A stretch of DNA of 64,000 nt. Source: Pseudoxanthomonas sp. CF385 (GTDB lineage Bacteria; Pseudomonadota; Gammaproteobacteria; Xanthomonadales; Xanthomonadaceae). Location of the stretch: NCBI RefSeq assembly GCF_900104255.1, contig NZ_FNKZ01000002.1, forward strand, positions 930,001 through 994,000, read 5' to 3'. Under the pieces are notes generated by a model, which had not been told where the DNA came from, made no database searches, and saw only the letters and a program-made list of their open reading frames with translations. Shown here piece after piece: positions 41,751 through 51,239 of the stretch. How positions within the stretch are numbered: position 1 is the stretch's first letter; every line of letters begins with the position of its first letter. The position numbers and the translations under genes are program-made.

Positions 41751-42842
41751 ATGAGTACACCTGCGCCACCCGTCGTAGCTCCCGCCCCGCCGCCGCCGAC
41801 GCGCCCGCGCGCGTCCGTGCCGCTGCTGGTCCTGGCCACGCTGGCCGTGGGCTACACGCTGTGGGCCGCGCAGGAGGTGCTGCTGCCGGTGCTGCTGGCG
41901 ATGTTCTTCGCCCTGGTCGGCAACCCCATCATCCGCCTGCTGCGGCGGATGTACGTGCCGCGCTTCGTCGGTGCGCTGCTGGTGTTGCTGGGCGGCATGA
42001 CGGTGGCCGGCTTGCTCGCCCACAAGATGTTGCCGTCGGCGATGGACTGGGCGCAGCAGGCCCCGCGCGAGATGCGCCAGCTGGCGCCCAAGCTGCGCGA
42101 GCTGACCAAGCCGGTGCAGGACGCCAACAAGGCCGCCGAGAGCTTCGCCCGCGCCGCCGCCGGCACCCAGACCGGCAGGCAGCCGCAGATCGTGCAGGCC
42201 GCGCCGGACGACCCCTACCGCAAGCTGCTGGCCACGCCGCGCGTGCTGGCGTCGCTGCTGGCGGTGGTGCTGCTGACGTTCTTCTTCATGGTCTACGGCG
42301 AAAACCTGCAGCGCAACGCGATCGCGTTGCTGCCGGGACGGCAGCAGAAGAAATTCACCGTGGACATCCTGCACTCCATCGAACGCGAGGTGTCGCGCTA
42401 CGTGCTGACGATCAGCGTGATCAACACGGTGGTGGGTTTCGTGTTCGCCGGCGTGCTGTACCTGCTGGGCCTGCCGCTGGCCGAGGCGCTGCTGTGGGGC
42501 ACGATGGCGGCGCTGCTGAACTTCGCGCCGTACGTGGGTCCGCTGATCGGGATCGTGGCGATGCTGCTGGTGGGCTTCATCAGTTTCGAGGAGCCGTTCC
42601 AGTCGATGCTGCCGGCGGTCGCGTACCTGGTGCTGCACACGATCGAGGGTCAGATCGTCACGCCGATCATCCTGGGCAAGCGGATGGCGCTGTCGCCGTT
42701 GGTGTTGATCCTGGCGCTGATGTTGTTCGGGTGGTTGTGGGGGATCATCGGGCTGTTGTTGGCGGTGCCACTGCTGGTATGCGTGAAGCTGGTGCTGGCG
42801 CGGGTGGAAGGGATGGAGGGGTGGGCGCGGTTGTTGGAGTGA
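41751..42842 (+). CDS. AI-2E-family membrane transporter
   Basis: A 363-residue protein with about seven or eight membrane helices and the family's large periplasmic loop (ELTKPVQDANKAAESFARAA). Conserved parts: VLLPVLLAMFFALVGNPIIR, the LTFFFMVYGENLQRNAIALL segment, NTVVGFVFAGVLYLL and the AIEGQIVTPIIL-like HTIEGQIVTPIILGKRMALS. The family includes TqsA-like exporters of autoinducer-2 and many unknown substrates, so only the family is safe. Pro/Ala-rich cytoplasmic N-terminus. Confidence 0.88.
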   Translation: MSTPAPPVVAPAPPPPTRPRASVPLLVLATLAVGYTLWAAQEVLLPVLLAMFFALVGNPIIRLLRRMYVPRFVGALLVLLGGMTVAGLLAHKMLPSAMDWAQQAPREMRQLAPKLRELTKPVQDANKAAESFARAAAGTQTGRQPQIVQAAPDDPYRKLLATPRVLASLLAVVLLTFFFMVYGENLQRNAIALLPGRQQKKFTVDILHSIEREVSRYVLTISVINTVVGFVFAGVLYLLGLPLAEALLWGTMAALLNFAPYVGPLIGIVAMLLVGFISFEEPFQSMLPAVAYLVLHTIEGQIVTPIILGKRMALSPLVLILALMLFGWLWGIIGLLLAVPLLVCVKLVLARVEGMEGWARLLE

Positions 42843-42889
42843 TCTCTTTGCTTCATCGAGCCTGCGGCGCCGGGTTTGCGTCTATCCAG

Positions 42890-43384
42890 CATGGTGCCGC
42901 TCGCCGCGGGGGCCCTGCTTTTCTTTGCTTGTGCAAAGAAAAGTAGGCAAAAGAAACATCCCCCGGCGGTCCGCCCGCCGCTGCGCGGCGGGTGCGCAGT
43001 CCCGGTAGGAATTTTCGGACGGGGCATCCTGCCCCCGGCCGAAAACGGCGCACGTCCTGTGCGCCGCCCCTGCGGGGTTTTACCCCCCGGGGCTGCCGGA
43101 CCTCAGGGGCCCCAAGAGCCGTGCCTGAAAGATCGAGGCGCGCCTTTGCTGTTGATGTTGTTTTCGGGCCCCCATGAGGCACGGCGAGTGGGCCGGGTAA
43201 AACCCGAAGGGCGCCGCCCCGGATGGGCGGCGTTTTCGTATGGCACATGGATGTGCCTTACGAAAATTCCCGGACCGCTCGCGAACCCGGAGCGAAGCGC
43301 AGGGCGTGCCGCCTGGGGTGTGTTTCTTTGCTTCTTTCTTTGCACAAGCAAAGAAAGAAGGCCCCCGCGGCGAGCGGCACCATG
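42890..43384. repeat. Large imperfect palindromic element (~495 bp)
   Basis: The ends are inverted copies: left CATGGTGCCGCTCGCCGCGG and right CCGCGGCGAGCGGCACCATG match perfectly for 20 bases. Inside, TTTCTTTGC/GCAAAGAAA arms (42923-42950 against 43322-43360) and GGGTTTTACCC/GGGTAAAACCC continue the dyad. No supported gene lies inside; short frames there reflect GC bias. It fits a non-autonomous insertion or REP-like structural element. Confidence 0.8.
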
Positions 43385-43524
43385 CCAAAACCACCGCGAT
43401 GCCTCAGCAAACCCATGAACCCGATGCGCTCATCACCGGATGTGCGTATCGCGCTCACGCCGCCCCGCGCACCCCTGCCCCGCCCAGTGAAGGCGCCCCC
43501 GGCACCGCGTGTAAAATCGCCCCG

Positions 43525-44265
43525 ATGAGCTTTCCCGTCCGCGCCATCACCCTCGACCTCGACGACACCCTGTGGCCGTTCGCCCCCATCGGCGCCCGGA
43601 TCGAACGCGTGCTCGACGACTGGCTGCGCGAACACAGCCCCGCCACCGCCGAACGGTTCCCCGTCGAACGCATGCGCGCCGTCCGCGAAGCCGTGTTCGC
43701 CGCCCATCCCCAGCACAAGCACGACCTCAGCCTGCTGCGCCGGATGACCCTCGAACACGCCCTGCGCGAGAGCGGCGCCGACATGGCCCTGCTGGAACCC
43801 GCGTACGAGACCTTCTACGCCGCCCGCAACCAGGTGGAGTACTACCCCGACGCCCTGCCCGCGCTGGAGCGCATCGCCGCCCGCCTGCCGGTGGCCGCGG
43901 TGACCAACGGCAACGCCGACCTGCAGCGGATCGGGTTGGGCCATCTGTTCGCCTACCAGATCCACTCGCGCGAACACGGCGCCGCCAAGCCCGACGCCAG
44001 CATCTTCCATGCCGCCTGCCAGCTGTTGGACGTGCCGCCGGCCGAGGTCCTGCATGTGGGCGACCACATCGAGATGGACGTGCTCGGCGCCGCGCGTGCC
44101 GGGCTGCGCAGCTGCTGGATCAACCGGCCGGAAGACCACGACGGCCAGCCGCAGGCCTGGACCGACGACACCCTGCGCCCGGATCTGGAATTCCCCACCC
44201 TCACCGCACTGGCCGACTGGCTGGACGCGCATCCTTCTTTCGCCACGGAACACGCTGCCGCATGA
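43525..44265 (+). CDS. HAD-superfamily phosphatase (YigB-like)
   Basis: A 246-residue cytosolic enzyme. Motif I is ITLDLDDTLWPF (nucleophile Asp, acid Asp), motif II VAAVTNGNADL, motif III around EHGAAKPDAS (Lys) and motif IV VLHVGDHIEMDVLGA. The small helical cap after motif I makes it a YigB/YjjG-type phosphatase; YigB acts in the riboflavin pathway but many substrates are possible. It overlaps the M17 aminopeptidase start by four bases (ATGA). A TGTAAAAT -10-like sequence sits at 43510. Confidence 0.83.
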   Translation: MSFPVRAITLDLDDTLWPFAPIGARIERVLDDWLREHSPATAERFPVERMRAVREAVFAAHPQHKHDLSLLRRMTLEHALRESGADMALLEPAYETFYAARNQVEYYPDALPALERIAARLPVAAVTNGNADLQRIGLGHLFAYQIHSREHGAAKPDASIFHAACQLLDVPPAEVLHVGDHIEMDVLGAARAGLRSCWINRPEDHDGQPQAWTDDTLRPDLEFPTLTALADWLDAHPSFATEHAAA

Positions 44266-45638
44266 GCGCTGCCCTCGCCTACATCGACGCCTCCACCACC
44301 GCCCGCGCGCTCCACGTGCTGCACCGCACGCAGCTGGCCGACTGGCGCGCCACGCAGTCGCCCGCGGTGAACGCGTGGATCGACGCGCAGGGGTTCGCCG
44401 CAGGCGCGGGTTCGCTGCTGCTGCTGCCGGGCGAGGACGGCCTCGCCGGCGCCGTCATCGGCATCGGCGATGCGCTGGACCCGTATGCGTATGCGCATGC
44501 GCCGTTCGGGCTGCCGGCCGGCGACTGGCAGCTCGTCACGGACCTGGCGGACGAGGCGCGCATCGCGCTGCAGCTCGGCTGGGGCCTGGGCAGCTACAGG
44601 TTCGACCGCTACAAGCAGCCCTCCCGCAAGCCGGCGCGCCTGGTGCTGCCGCAGGCCGACGCCGAGGCGCTCGACCTGCTGGCCGCCAGCCTGCAGGTGC
44701 GCGACCTGGTCAACACGCCCACCGAACACATGGGTCCGGACGACCTGGAAGCCGCGGTGCGCGCGCTCGCCGCCACGCACGGTGCGGAGGTGGACGTGAT
44801 CGCCGGCGACGCGCTGCTCGCGCAGAACTTCCCCGCCATCCACGCGGTGGGCCGCGCCTCGCACCGTGCGCCGCGCCTGATCGCGCTGCGCTGGGGCGAC
44901 GCCTCGGCACCGCACGTGGCGCTGGTCGGCAAGGGCGTGTGCTTCGACACCGGCGGCCTGGACATCAAGCCGGCCGACGGCATGCGCAACATGAAGAAGG
45001 ACATGGGCGGCGCCGCGCACGCGATCGCGCTCGCCCGCCTGGTGATGGCGCGCCAGCTGCCGGTGCGCCTGACCCTGCTGGTGCCGGCGGTGGAGAACAG
45101 CATCGGCCCGAACGCGTTCCGCCCCGGCGACGTGATCGCCACCCGCAAGGGCGTCAGCGTCGAGATCGACAACACCGATGCCGAAGGCCGCGTGATCCTC
45201 TGCGATGCGCTGACCTATGCGGGCGAGCAATCGCCGGAACTGCTGCTGGACTTCGCCACGCTGACCGGCGCCGCGCGCATCGCGCTGGGCCCGGACCTGC
45301 CGGCGCTGTTCGCCAACAACGACCGCGTGGCCCACGACTGGATCGCCGCCGGCGAACGCATGCGCGACCCGGTGTGGCGCATGCCGCTGTGGCGCCCCTA
45401 CCTGCGCTACCTGACCAGCGGCATCGCCGACCTGGCCAATGCCGGCTCGCGCATGGCCGGTGCGGTCACCGCCGCGCTGTACCTGGAGCGTTTCGTGCCG
45501 GACGGCCTGCCCTGGGCGCACCTGGACGTCTATGCGTGGAACGACAGCGACCGCGCCGGCCGTCCTGCCGGTGGCGAGGCGCTCGCGCTGCGCAGCGCCT
45601 ACGCGATGCTGAAGGCGCGCTACGGCGCCACGGCCTGA
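44262..45638 (+). CDS. M17 leucyl aminopeptidase
   Basis: A 458-residue di-metal aminopeptidase removing N-terminal residues from peptides in the cytosol. The N-terminal alpha/beta domain (1-165) ends NTPTEHMGPDDLEA. The catalytic domain contains VGKGVCFDTGGLDIKPAD (Lys and Asp ligands), MRNMKKDMGGAAHA and EIDNTDAEGRVILCDAL (Asp/Glu ligands plus catalytic Arg). It is translationally coupled to the HAD gene. Its 3' end overlaps the end of the convergent GGDEF gene by 19 bases. Confidence 0.9.
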   Translation: MSAALAYIDASTTARALHVLHRTQLADWRATQSPAVNAWIDAQGFAAGAGSLLLLPGEDGLAGAVIGIGDALDPYAYAHAPFGLPAGDWQLVTDLADEARIALQLGWGLGSYRFDRYKQPSRKPARLVLPQADAEALDLLAASLQVRDLVNTPTEHMGPDDLEAAVRALAATHGAEVDVIAGDALLAQNFPAIHAVGRASHRAPRLIALRWGDASAPHVALVGKGVCFDTGGLDIKPADGMRNMKKDMGGAAHAIALARLVMARQLPVRLTLLVPAVENSIGPNAFRPGDVIATRKGVSVEIDNTDAEGRVILCDALTYAGEQSPELLLDFATLTGAARIALGPDLPALFANNDRVAHDWIAAGERMRDPVWRMPLWRPYLRYLTSGIADLANAGSRMAGAVTAALYLERFVPDGLPWAHLDVYAWNDSDRAGRPAGGEALALRSAYAMLKARYGATA

Positions 45639-47335
45639 ACCACGGCGACGTCGGTCGCCGCGACCTCCACCCGATTGCGGCCGGCGTGCTTGGCGCGATA
45701 GAGCGCCACGTCAGCCTGCCGCAGCAGCGTTTCGCCCAGCCCGCCATGCTGCGGGAACATCGCGACGCCGATCGACACGGTCACGTGCGGCAGCTCCTGG
45801 CCCAGGTGCATCACCCGCATGCCTTCCACGCCGGCGCGGATCGCTTCGGCGCGCGCCTGCACGGTGATCGCGTCGGCTTCCGGCAGGATCAGGGTGAATT
45901 CCTCGCCGCCGTAGCGGCAGGCGATGTCCTCGTCGCGCGACAGCGCCTGCAACAGGCGGCCGAACTCCGCCAGCAGCGCATCGCCGCCGGCGTGGCCGTG
46001 CACGTCGTTGAAACGCTTGAAGTGGTCCAGGTCCAGCATCATCAGGCCCAGCGGCTGGTGCCGGCGCTCGCAGCGCGCCAGTTCGCGCGCCAGCGACTCT
46101 TCCAGGTAACGCCGGTTGAACAGGCCGGTCAGCGGCTCGCGGATCGACTGCACGCGCAGGCGCGACTGCAGCTCCAGACTGGAGAGCGCCATCGACAGCT
46201 GTTCGGCGGCGGTCTTCACCAGGTCCATGCGGCCCAGGAACGCGTCGTCGTGGCTGGACAGGTACAGCAGGCCCAGCTGGCTGCCCTGCGCGATCAGCGG
46301 CACGCAGACATAGGTGGGCGTCGCATCGAGCGACGGGGTGGTCGCGTGCGCGCACGGCAGCAGCTCGTGGTGGGCGCGATGCACGTGCGGCTGGCCGCGG
46401 CGCAGCGCCCAGCAGTCCTGCAGCGGGAACATCGCCGGGCCGCTGAGCGCGTGTTCGCCCCAGTGCGCCACTTCTTCGGCGTAGTCCTGCGAGGCGCGCA
46501 CGCGGTACAGCGTGCCGCCGGCATCCGGCAGCAGGCGCGAGAAGTACTGCGTGGCCAGGCCGACGGCCTCTTCCACGCTGACGCAGCTCTGCAGCATGCC
46601 GCCGTAGCGGCTCAGTTCGTTGAGGTCGGCGCCCTGCCGCTCCAGCGCGTCGATGTTGTCGAGCAGTTGCGCACGCGCCTCGTCGCCCGCGTCCTCGGCA
46701 CGCGCTCGCCGGCGGATCTCGCCGACCAGCAGGGTGTAGACCACGCCGATGATCGCCAGGCCGAGCGGGATGCCGAGCAGGGCCAGCGCGCGCAGCAGGG
46801 TCGCGCTGTTGCGGCTGGAATCCGCGCGCTGCACCAGCAGCTGCCGTTCGTTGGCGACCAGTTGGCGCGCCTGCGCGCGCAACGCGCCGGAGGTGCGCCG
46901 CACTTCCTGGCCGATCGAGCGCTGCGCCGACGGCAGCCCGCCGGTGGCGTAGTTGCCCAGCGTGGCGTCCATCTGCCCGAGCCGACGCTCGATCTCGAGC
47001 TTCCACGCCAGCACGAGGCGGGCCTGCCCGGGGTTGTCGCGGACCAGATGCTGCAACTGCGCGAGCATCTCGGGCAGCTCGCCGCGGCTGCGCCGGTAGT
47101 CGGCCAAGTAATCGACGTCGGCGGTGAGCAGATACCCGCGCTGGGCGGATTCGCCGTCGCGCAGATGGGCCTCGATGGCGCCGATCAGCGCGATCACTTC
47201 GTTGGTGTGCGAGACCCGATTGGCGTCGCCGATGAAGCGCTGCGCGCCCAGCACCACGCCCACGCCGATGACCACGAAGATCGCGGCGGCGACGAGCAGG
47301 CCGATACGGTTGGCGTGGGGGCGGCGCAGGGGCAT
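45620..47335 (-). CDS. CHASE3/GAF/GGDEF diguanylate cyclase
   Basis: A 571-residue membrane sensor. Hydrophobic helices at about 10-30 and 183-203 bracket a CHASE3-type periplasmic domain (VSHTNEVIALIGAIEAHLRD, GESAQRGYLLTAD). A GAF-like domain follows (about 250-400, YVCVPLIAQGSQLGLLYLSS), then GGDEF with YGGEEF and, five residues before the GGEEF, RDED, an RxxD I-site for product inhibition. It should make c-di-GMP. The gene lies opposite to the aminopeptidase and its stop overlaps that gene's end. Confidence 0.9.
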   Translation of the reverse strand: MPLRRPHANRIGLLVAAAIFVVIGVGVVLGAQRFIGDANRVSHTNEVIALIGAIEAHLRDGESAQRGYLLTADVDYLADYRRSRGELPEMLAQLQHLVRDNPGQARLVLAWKLEIERRLGQMDATLGNYATGGLPSAQRSIGQEVRRTSGALRAQARQLVANERQLLVQRADSSRNSATLLRALALLGIPLGLAIIGVVYTLLVGEIRRRARAEDAGDEARAQLLDNIDALERQGADLNELSRYGGMLQSCVSVEEAVGLATQYFSRLLPDAGGTLYRVRASQDYAEEVAHWGEHALSGPAMFPLQDCWALRRGQPHVHRAHHELLPCAHATTPSLDATPTYVCVPLIAQGSQLGLLYLSSHDDAFLGRMDLVKTAAEQLSMALSSLELQSRLRVQSIREPLTGLFNRRYLEESLARELARCERRHQPLGLMMLDLDHFKRFNDVHGHAGGDALLAEFGRLLQALSRDEDIACRYGGEEFTLILPEADAITVQARAEAIRAGVEGMRVMHLGQELPHVTVSIGVAMFPQHGGLGETLLRQADVALYRAKHAGRNRVEVAATDVAVVQAVAP

Positions 47336-47437
47336 GCCGGTCCGGAGCGCGGGGGTCAGCGGGAGCCTAGGGGCCCGTGTCCATCAGGACAACCCGGCGC
47401 ACACCGGAACTGCCAACCACGGCACATCTTCGCCGCG

Positions 47438-48040
47438 CTACAGCCAGCCGCGCTGGCGCGCGAGGCGATAGGCCTCGATGCGGTTGGCCACGCCGAGCTT
47501 GCCGATGGCTTCGGACAGGTAGTTGCGCACGGTGCCCTGCGAGAGGTTCAGCTGCTTGGCGATGTCGCCGGCGGACTGCCCTTCGCCGGCCAGCCGCAGC
47601 ACCTGGCGTTCGCGGTCGTTGAGCGGATCGGCGTCGGACCATGCTTCCACCGCGAGCTGCGGATCGATCGCGCGGCCGCCGCGGTGCACCTTGCGCAACG
47701 CTTCGGCGAGGTCTTCGGCCGGTGCGTCCTTCAGCAGGTAGCCGGACACGCCGGCCTCGAGCGCGCGGCGCAGGAAGCCGCTGCGCGCGAACGTGGTGAC
47801 GATGACCACCTTGCACGCCAGTTCATGCCGCTGGATGCGCTGCGCGAGTTCCAGGCCGGTCAGGCCGGGCATTTCGATGTCGGTCACCAGCAGATCGGGC
47901 GTGAGCCGCTGCAGTTCGCGCCACGCGGTCTCGCCATCGGCCGCGCTGCCGACGACGTCGATGTCGCTCTCCATGCCCAGCAGCGCGGTCAGCGCGCCAC
48001 GCACCATGGCCTGGTCTTCGGCAAGCAGCACGCGGATCAT
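47438..48040 (-). CDS. LuxR-type (NarL/DesR-like) response regulator
   Basis: A 200-residue regulator. The receiver domain has LLAEDQAMVRGAL, the phosphorylation site in LLVTDIEMPGLTG and a Lys in LLKDAPAEDL. The LuxR-type DNA-binding domain spans about 135-195 (NDRERQVLRLAGEGQSAGDI, then QGTVRNYLSEAIGKLGV). It lies downstream of a DesK-like kinase, with which it forms a two-component system controlling membrane or ABC-transporter genes. Likely target: the dyad at 51240-51253. Confidence 0.88.
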   Translation of the reverse strand: MIRVLLAEDQAMVRGALTALLGMESDIDVVGSAADGETAWRELQRLTPDLLVTDIEMPGLTGLELAQRIQRHELACKVVIVTTFARSGFLRRALEAGVSGYLLKDAPAEDLAEALRKVHRGGRAIDPQLAVEAWSDADPLNDRERQVLRLAGEGQSAGDIAKQLNLSQGTVRNYLSEAIGKLGVANRIEAYRLARQRGWL

Positions 48041-48139
48041 CTGGACGTCGTGGTGGAAGGGTTGAACGTCACGCTACCAAATCGTGCAGCGTCTTGGGAG
48101 CCATCGCTGCCGCCACCCTGCGACGGGGCGGGATTGCGA

Positions 48140-48253
48140 TGTGGGCGCGACGTGAGTCGCGATCGCATGACGTCCGCGCCCGGGCACTTCGCCGAGTGTC
48201 GATGCACCTGACCCATTCCGTGTGTTGCCATCGCGACTTACGTCGCTCCCACA
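48140..48253. repeat. Inverted pair of REP-type repeats at the kinase end
   Basis: TGTGGGCGCGACGTGAGTCGCGA at 48140-48162 and TCGCGACTTACGTCGCTCCCACA at 48231-48253 are opposite copies of the family also seen at 41587-41708. The second copy overlaps the last codons and the TAA stop of the kinase gene (coding GVGAT then stop). Confidence 0.8.
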
Positions 48254-49440
48254 CCCGTTTCCGCGCTGGTTGCCTGCGGCTCGAGAGATCCCGCATCCCC
48301 CGACGGCAGCGGCAGGACGATCTCCACGCAGGTGCCCTGCCGCAGCGTGGAATCCACGCGCAGGCGGCCGCCGCGCGACTCGACGCGCTCGCGCATGCCG
48401 CTGAGGCCGTTGCCGGGCACCGCGGCGCTGCCGACGCCGTTGTCGCGGATGCGCAGGGTGACGTGCTCGGGCGTGGACGCCAGCACCACCTCGGCGAGGC
48501 TGGCGCGCGCATGCCGCTGGATGTTGGTCACCGCCTCGCGCAGACTCAGCGCGAGCACCGTCTCCAGATCGGCCGGCAGCGCCACTTCCTGCGCTTCGTA
48601 CCGCAGGGTGACACCGTCCGACTCCAGCAGCAGGCGCGCGGAGGCGAGTTCGGCCGCCAGCCCCGCTGCGCGGATGCCCGTCACCGCACGGCGCACCTGG
48701 GCCAGCGCGTCGCGGGCGACGCGGCTGACTTCGGTGATCTCGTTGCGGGCGGCCTGGGGATCGCGATCGATCAGGCGCCCGGCCAGGTCGGACTTCAATG
48801 CGACCAGCGACAGCGTGTGGCCGAGCAGGTCGTGCAGGTCGCGGCCGATGCGCTCGCGTTCGGCGAGCGCGGCCAAGCGGCGGACTTCCTCGTGCGAAAG
48901 TTTGAGTTCGGCGCGCTTGCGCACCGTTTCGGACTGGAAGTAGTTGCCGGTGAACACCGCCACCGACACGATCGCCGTCACCACCGGCACGAACACCGGG
49001 AAGCCCAGCCAGGCCGCCATCCCGCAGTAGGCGATGATCAGCACGGCGAAGACTTCCAGCCGGATCCACATCGACCCCGGCAGCAGTGCCACGAAGGCCG
49101 CGGCGTAGATGACGTAGGTGTTGGAGAACGCGTTGAACGGCATCAGCCCGTAGCCGAGTGCGGCGATGCCCAGCGCGCACAGCACGCGCGTCAGTGCGCT
49201 GCCGCGGTAGGCCAGGAAGTACATCGGCAGGAACACCGCGATCGATGCCAGCGTCGGCCACAGGTACCAGCGCACGCCTTCGCCCCAGTCGGCATTGGAC
49301 GGCACCAGCACCGGCACGAACAGGAACACCAGGTAGCCCAGCAGGAAGATGGGCATCCAGCCGAGGCCGAGCGCTTCGGGCACCAGGCGGTCGCGCAGGC
49401 GCGTCAGCGAGGCGAGCAGGGACGAGGACGGATGCTTCAT
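48238..49440 (-). CDS. DesK-like sensor histidine kinase
   Basis: A 400-residue membrane kinase with five or six N-terminal hydrophobic helices (residues 30-180). The cytoplasmic part has the HisKA_3 box ERERIGRDLHDLLGHTLSLV (phosphoacceptor His) and an ATP-binding region with NIQRHARASLAE and IRDNGVGSAAVPGNGLSG. This matches DesK/NarX-type kinases that sense membrane state. It lies between the ABC transporter permease and the response regulator. Its last codons and stop are REP sequence. Confidence 0.88.
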   Translation of the reverse strand: MKHPSSSLLASLTRLRDRLVPEALGLGWMPIFLLGYLVFLFVPVLVPSNADWGEGVRWYLWPTLASIAVFLPMYFLAYRGSALTRVLCALGIAALGYGLMPFNAFSNTYVIYAAAFVALLPGSMWIRLEVFAVLIIAYCGMAAWLGFPVFVPVVTAIVSVAVFTGNYFQSETVRKRAELKLSHEEVRRLAALAERERIGRDLHDLLGHTLSLVALKSDLAGRLIDRDPQAARNEITEVSRVARDALAQVRRAVTGIRAAGLAAELASARLLLESDGVTLRYEAQEVALPADLETVLALSLREAVTNIQRHARASLAEVVLASTPEHVTLRIRDNGVGSAAVPGNGLSGMRERVESRGGRLRVDSTLRQGTCVEIVLPLPSGDAGSLEPQATSAETGVGAT

Positions 49441-49468
49441 GGACGACTCCTTGCGCCGGCGTGCCGGC

Positions 49469-50227
49469 TCACTGCACCAGCCGGCGGCGGGCCAGCACGA
49501 AGAACAGCGCGGCGATGGCGGCCATCACGGCCACGTGCAGCCCCAGCGGACGCCCGGCCCCCACACCGACGGCCTGCTGCGCGACCTGGGCTAGATGATA
49601 CGCCGGCCACATCGGCGCCAACGTCTGCAACAGCTGCGGCAGCATCGTCAGCGGCACCCACAGCCCGGACAGGAACGCCATCGGCAGGTAGACCAGGTTG
49701 ATCAGGGCCGGCGCGCCGCGCCCGCTGACCAGCGTGCCCAGCCACAGGCCCAGCGCACTGAAGGGCAGCACGCCGACCAGGCACGTGGTCGCCCACGCGA
49801 TCCACTGCGCGGCCGACAGCTGCACGTGGGCCACGCCCGCGGCGAGCATGGCCAACAGCGCCAGGATGATCGCGGCGAACAGCAGGGCCATCACCATCTT
49901 CGCGACCAGGTAGGCGCCCGGCGGCATCGGCTGCGCGCGCTTGAGCGTCAGCAGCCCCTGCTCGCGGTCCATCGCCACGGTCACGCCGAAGCCGAACAGC
50001 GACACGCCGATCACGCCGAACACGCCGTAGCCGGCCAGCATGTACTGCGCGGCCATCGGTCCGCCCTTGCCGCCGAGCAGCACGCCGAACAGCAGGTAGA
50101 ACACCGGCGGGAACAGCAGGCACGGCAGCGAGAACGACGGCGTGCGCAGCAGGCGGAGGAATTCGTAGCGCGCTTCCAGCAGGTAGGCGCGCGTGGAGGA
50201 GAACGGCAGCGGGGCAAGGGCGTCCAT
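49469..50227 (-). CDS. ABC transporter permease
   Basis: A 252-residue protein with six hydrophobic helices of the ABC-2 type (CLLFPPVFYLLFGVLL, VAMDREQGLLTLKRAQPMPP, FSALGLWLGTLVSGRGAPA and LINLVYLPMAFLSGLWVPLTM). It is the membrane part of an exporter whose ATPase is the next gene upstream; its ATG shares a base with the ATPase stop. Substrate unknown; homologous systems export antimicrobial peptides or lipids. Confidence 0.85.
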   Translation of the reverse strand: MDALAPLPFSSTRAYLLEARYEFLRLLRTPSFSLPCLLFPPVFYLLFGVLLGGKGGPMAAQYMLAGYGVFGVIGVSLFGFGVTVAMDREQGLLTLKRAQPMPPGAYLVAKMVMALLFAAIILALLAMLAAGVAHVQLSAAQWIAWATTCLVGVLPFSALGLWLGTLVSGRGAPALINLVYLPMAFLSGLWVPLTMLPQLLQTLAPMWPAYHLAQVAQQAVGVGAGRPLGLHVAVMAAIAALFFVLARRRLVQ

Positions 50228-51159
50228 CAGGCGGCTTCCTTCTGCAGGTCGGGGGTGGCGGTGTCGCGGGTCAGGGCGAGGAAGGCCTCGGCCAGGCCGG
50301 CGCGCTGCACTTCGAGTTCGCCGAGCGCGGGGTCTTCGGCCAGCAGGCGGCGGACCACCGGCTCGGCGATGTCGGCGACGATCTCCAACCGGTCGCCGTC
50401 GTGCTGCGCGCGCTGCACACCCGGCCAGCCCTGCACCAGCGCCGCCGGCAGCGAGGTGCTGCAGCGGATCCGGCGCTGGGCCACGTGCGCGCGCACCTGC
50501 GCCACCGTGCCTTCGGCGACCACGCGGCCGTGGTTGACCACCACGACGCGGTCGGCGAGCGCTTCGGCTTCTTCCAGGTAGTGCGTGGTCAGCAGCACCG
50601 CGCAGCCTTGCGCGCTCAGTTCGCGGATCGCCTTCCACAATGTCTGCCGGGCGTCGATGTCGAGGCCCGTCGTCGGTTCGTCGAGGAACAGCAGTTCGGG
50701 CCGGCCGCAGACCGCCAGTGCGAACTGCACGCGCCGCTGCTGCCCGCCGGACAGCTGGCCGTAGCGACGGTCCATCAGGCCATCCAGCCCGGCCAGCGCC
50801 ACGCAATCGGCGATGCTGCGCGGACGCGGGTAGTAGCTGCGCGTCAGGTCGATCAGCTCGCGTACCTTCAAGGTGTCCGGCACGGCCGCGGTCTGCAGCA
50901 TCACGCCGACGCAACGGCGCGCGGCCAGGTCCTGCGGCGGCAGGTCGAACAGCGCCGCCTCGCCCGCATGCGGACGCTGCAGGCCCAGCAGCAGGCTGAT
51001 CGCCGTGCTTTTGCCGGCGCCATTGGGGCCCAGCAGGGCCAGCACCTGGCCGGCCGGCAGCGCCAGGTCCAGGCCATCGAGCGCCAGCGTGCGGCCGTAC
51101 TGGTGGCGCACGCCACGCAGCCGGGCAAGCGCAGGGGAAGGAAGGGTCGCCATGTCCAT
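50227..51159 (-). CDS. ABC transporter ATP-binding protein
   Basis: A 310-residue ATPase with Walker A LGPNGAGKST at about 43-52, the signature LSGGQQRRVQFAL and Walker B LLFLDEPTTGLD. Regions after residue 220 (a C-terminal domain with RRIRCSTSLPAALVQG) may bind the substrate or a partner. First gene of the exporter/two-component operon. Start ATG 51159, with ATG 51153 also in frame. The dyad at 51240 lies about 80 bases upstream. Confidence 0.9.
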   Translation of the reverse strand: MDMATLPSPALARLRGVRHQYGRTLALDGLDLALPAGQVLALLGPNGAGKSTAISLLLGLQRPHAGEAALFDLPPQDLAARRCVGVMLQTAAVPDTLKVRELIDLTRSYYPRPRSIADCVALAGLDGLMDRRYGQLSGGQQRRVQFALAVCGRPELLFLDEPTTGLDIDARQTLWKAIRELSAQGCAVLLTTHYLEEAEALADRVVVVNHGRVVAEGTVAQVRAHVAQRRIRCSTSLPAALVQGWPGVQRAQHDGDRLEIVADIAEPVVRRLLAEDPALGELEVQRAGLAEAFLALTRDTATPDLQKEAA

Positions 51160-51239
51160 GCCGGGGGCCTCGTCGGAAGATGGACACAGCGTGCCCGGCC
51201 CGCCCGCGTGTGATCAGTGGCGCTCCTCAGGCGAATCAG

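Noticed and set aside
42876..43418. A 180-codon frame inside the palindromic element
   Set aside because: Frames on both strands here reflect the inverted repeat; none has a ribosome binding site or a family.
44009..48211. A 1400-codon open frame on the plus strand
   Set aside because: It runs antisense and out of frame across the aminopeptidase, GGDEF and regulator genes; such long frames come from GC-rich third positions. Its product is Arg/Ala/His-rich without domains.
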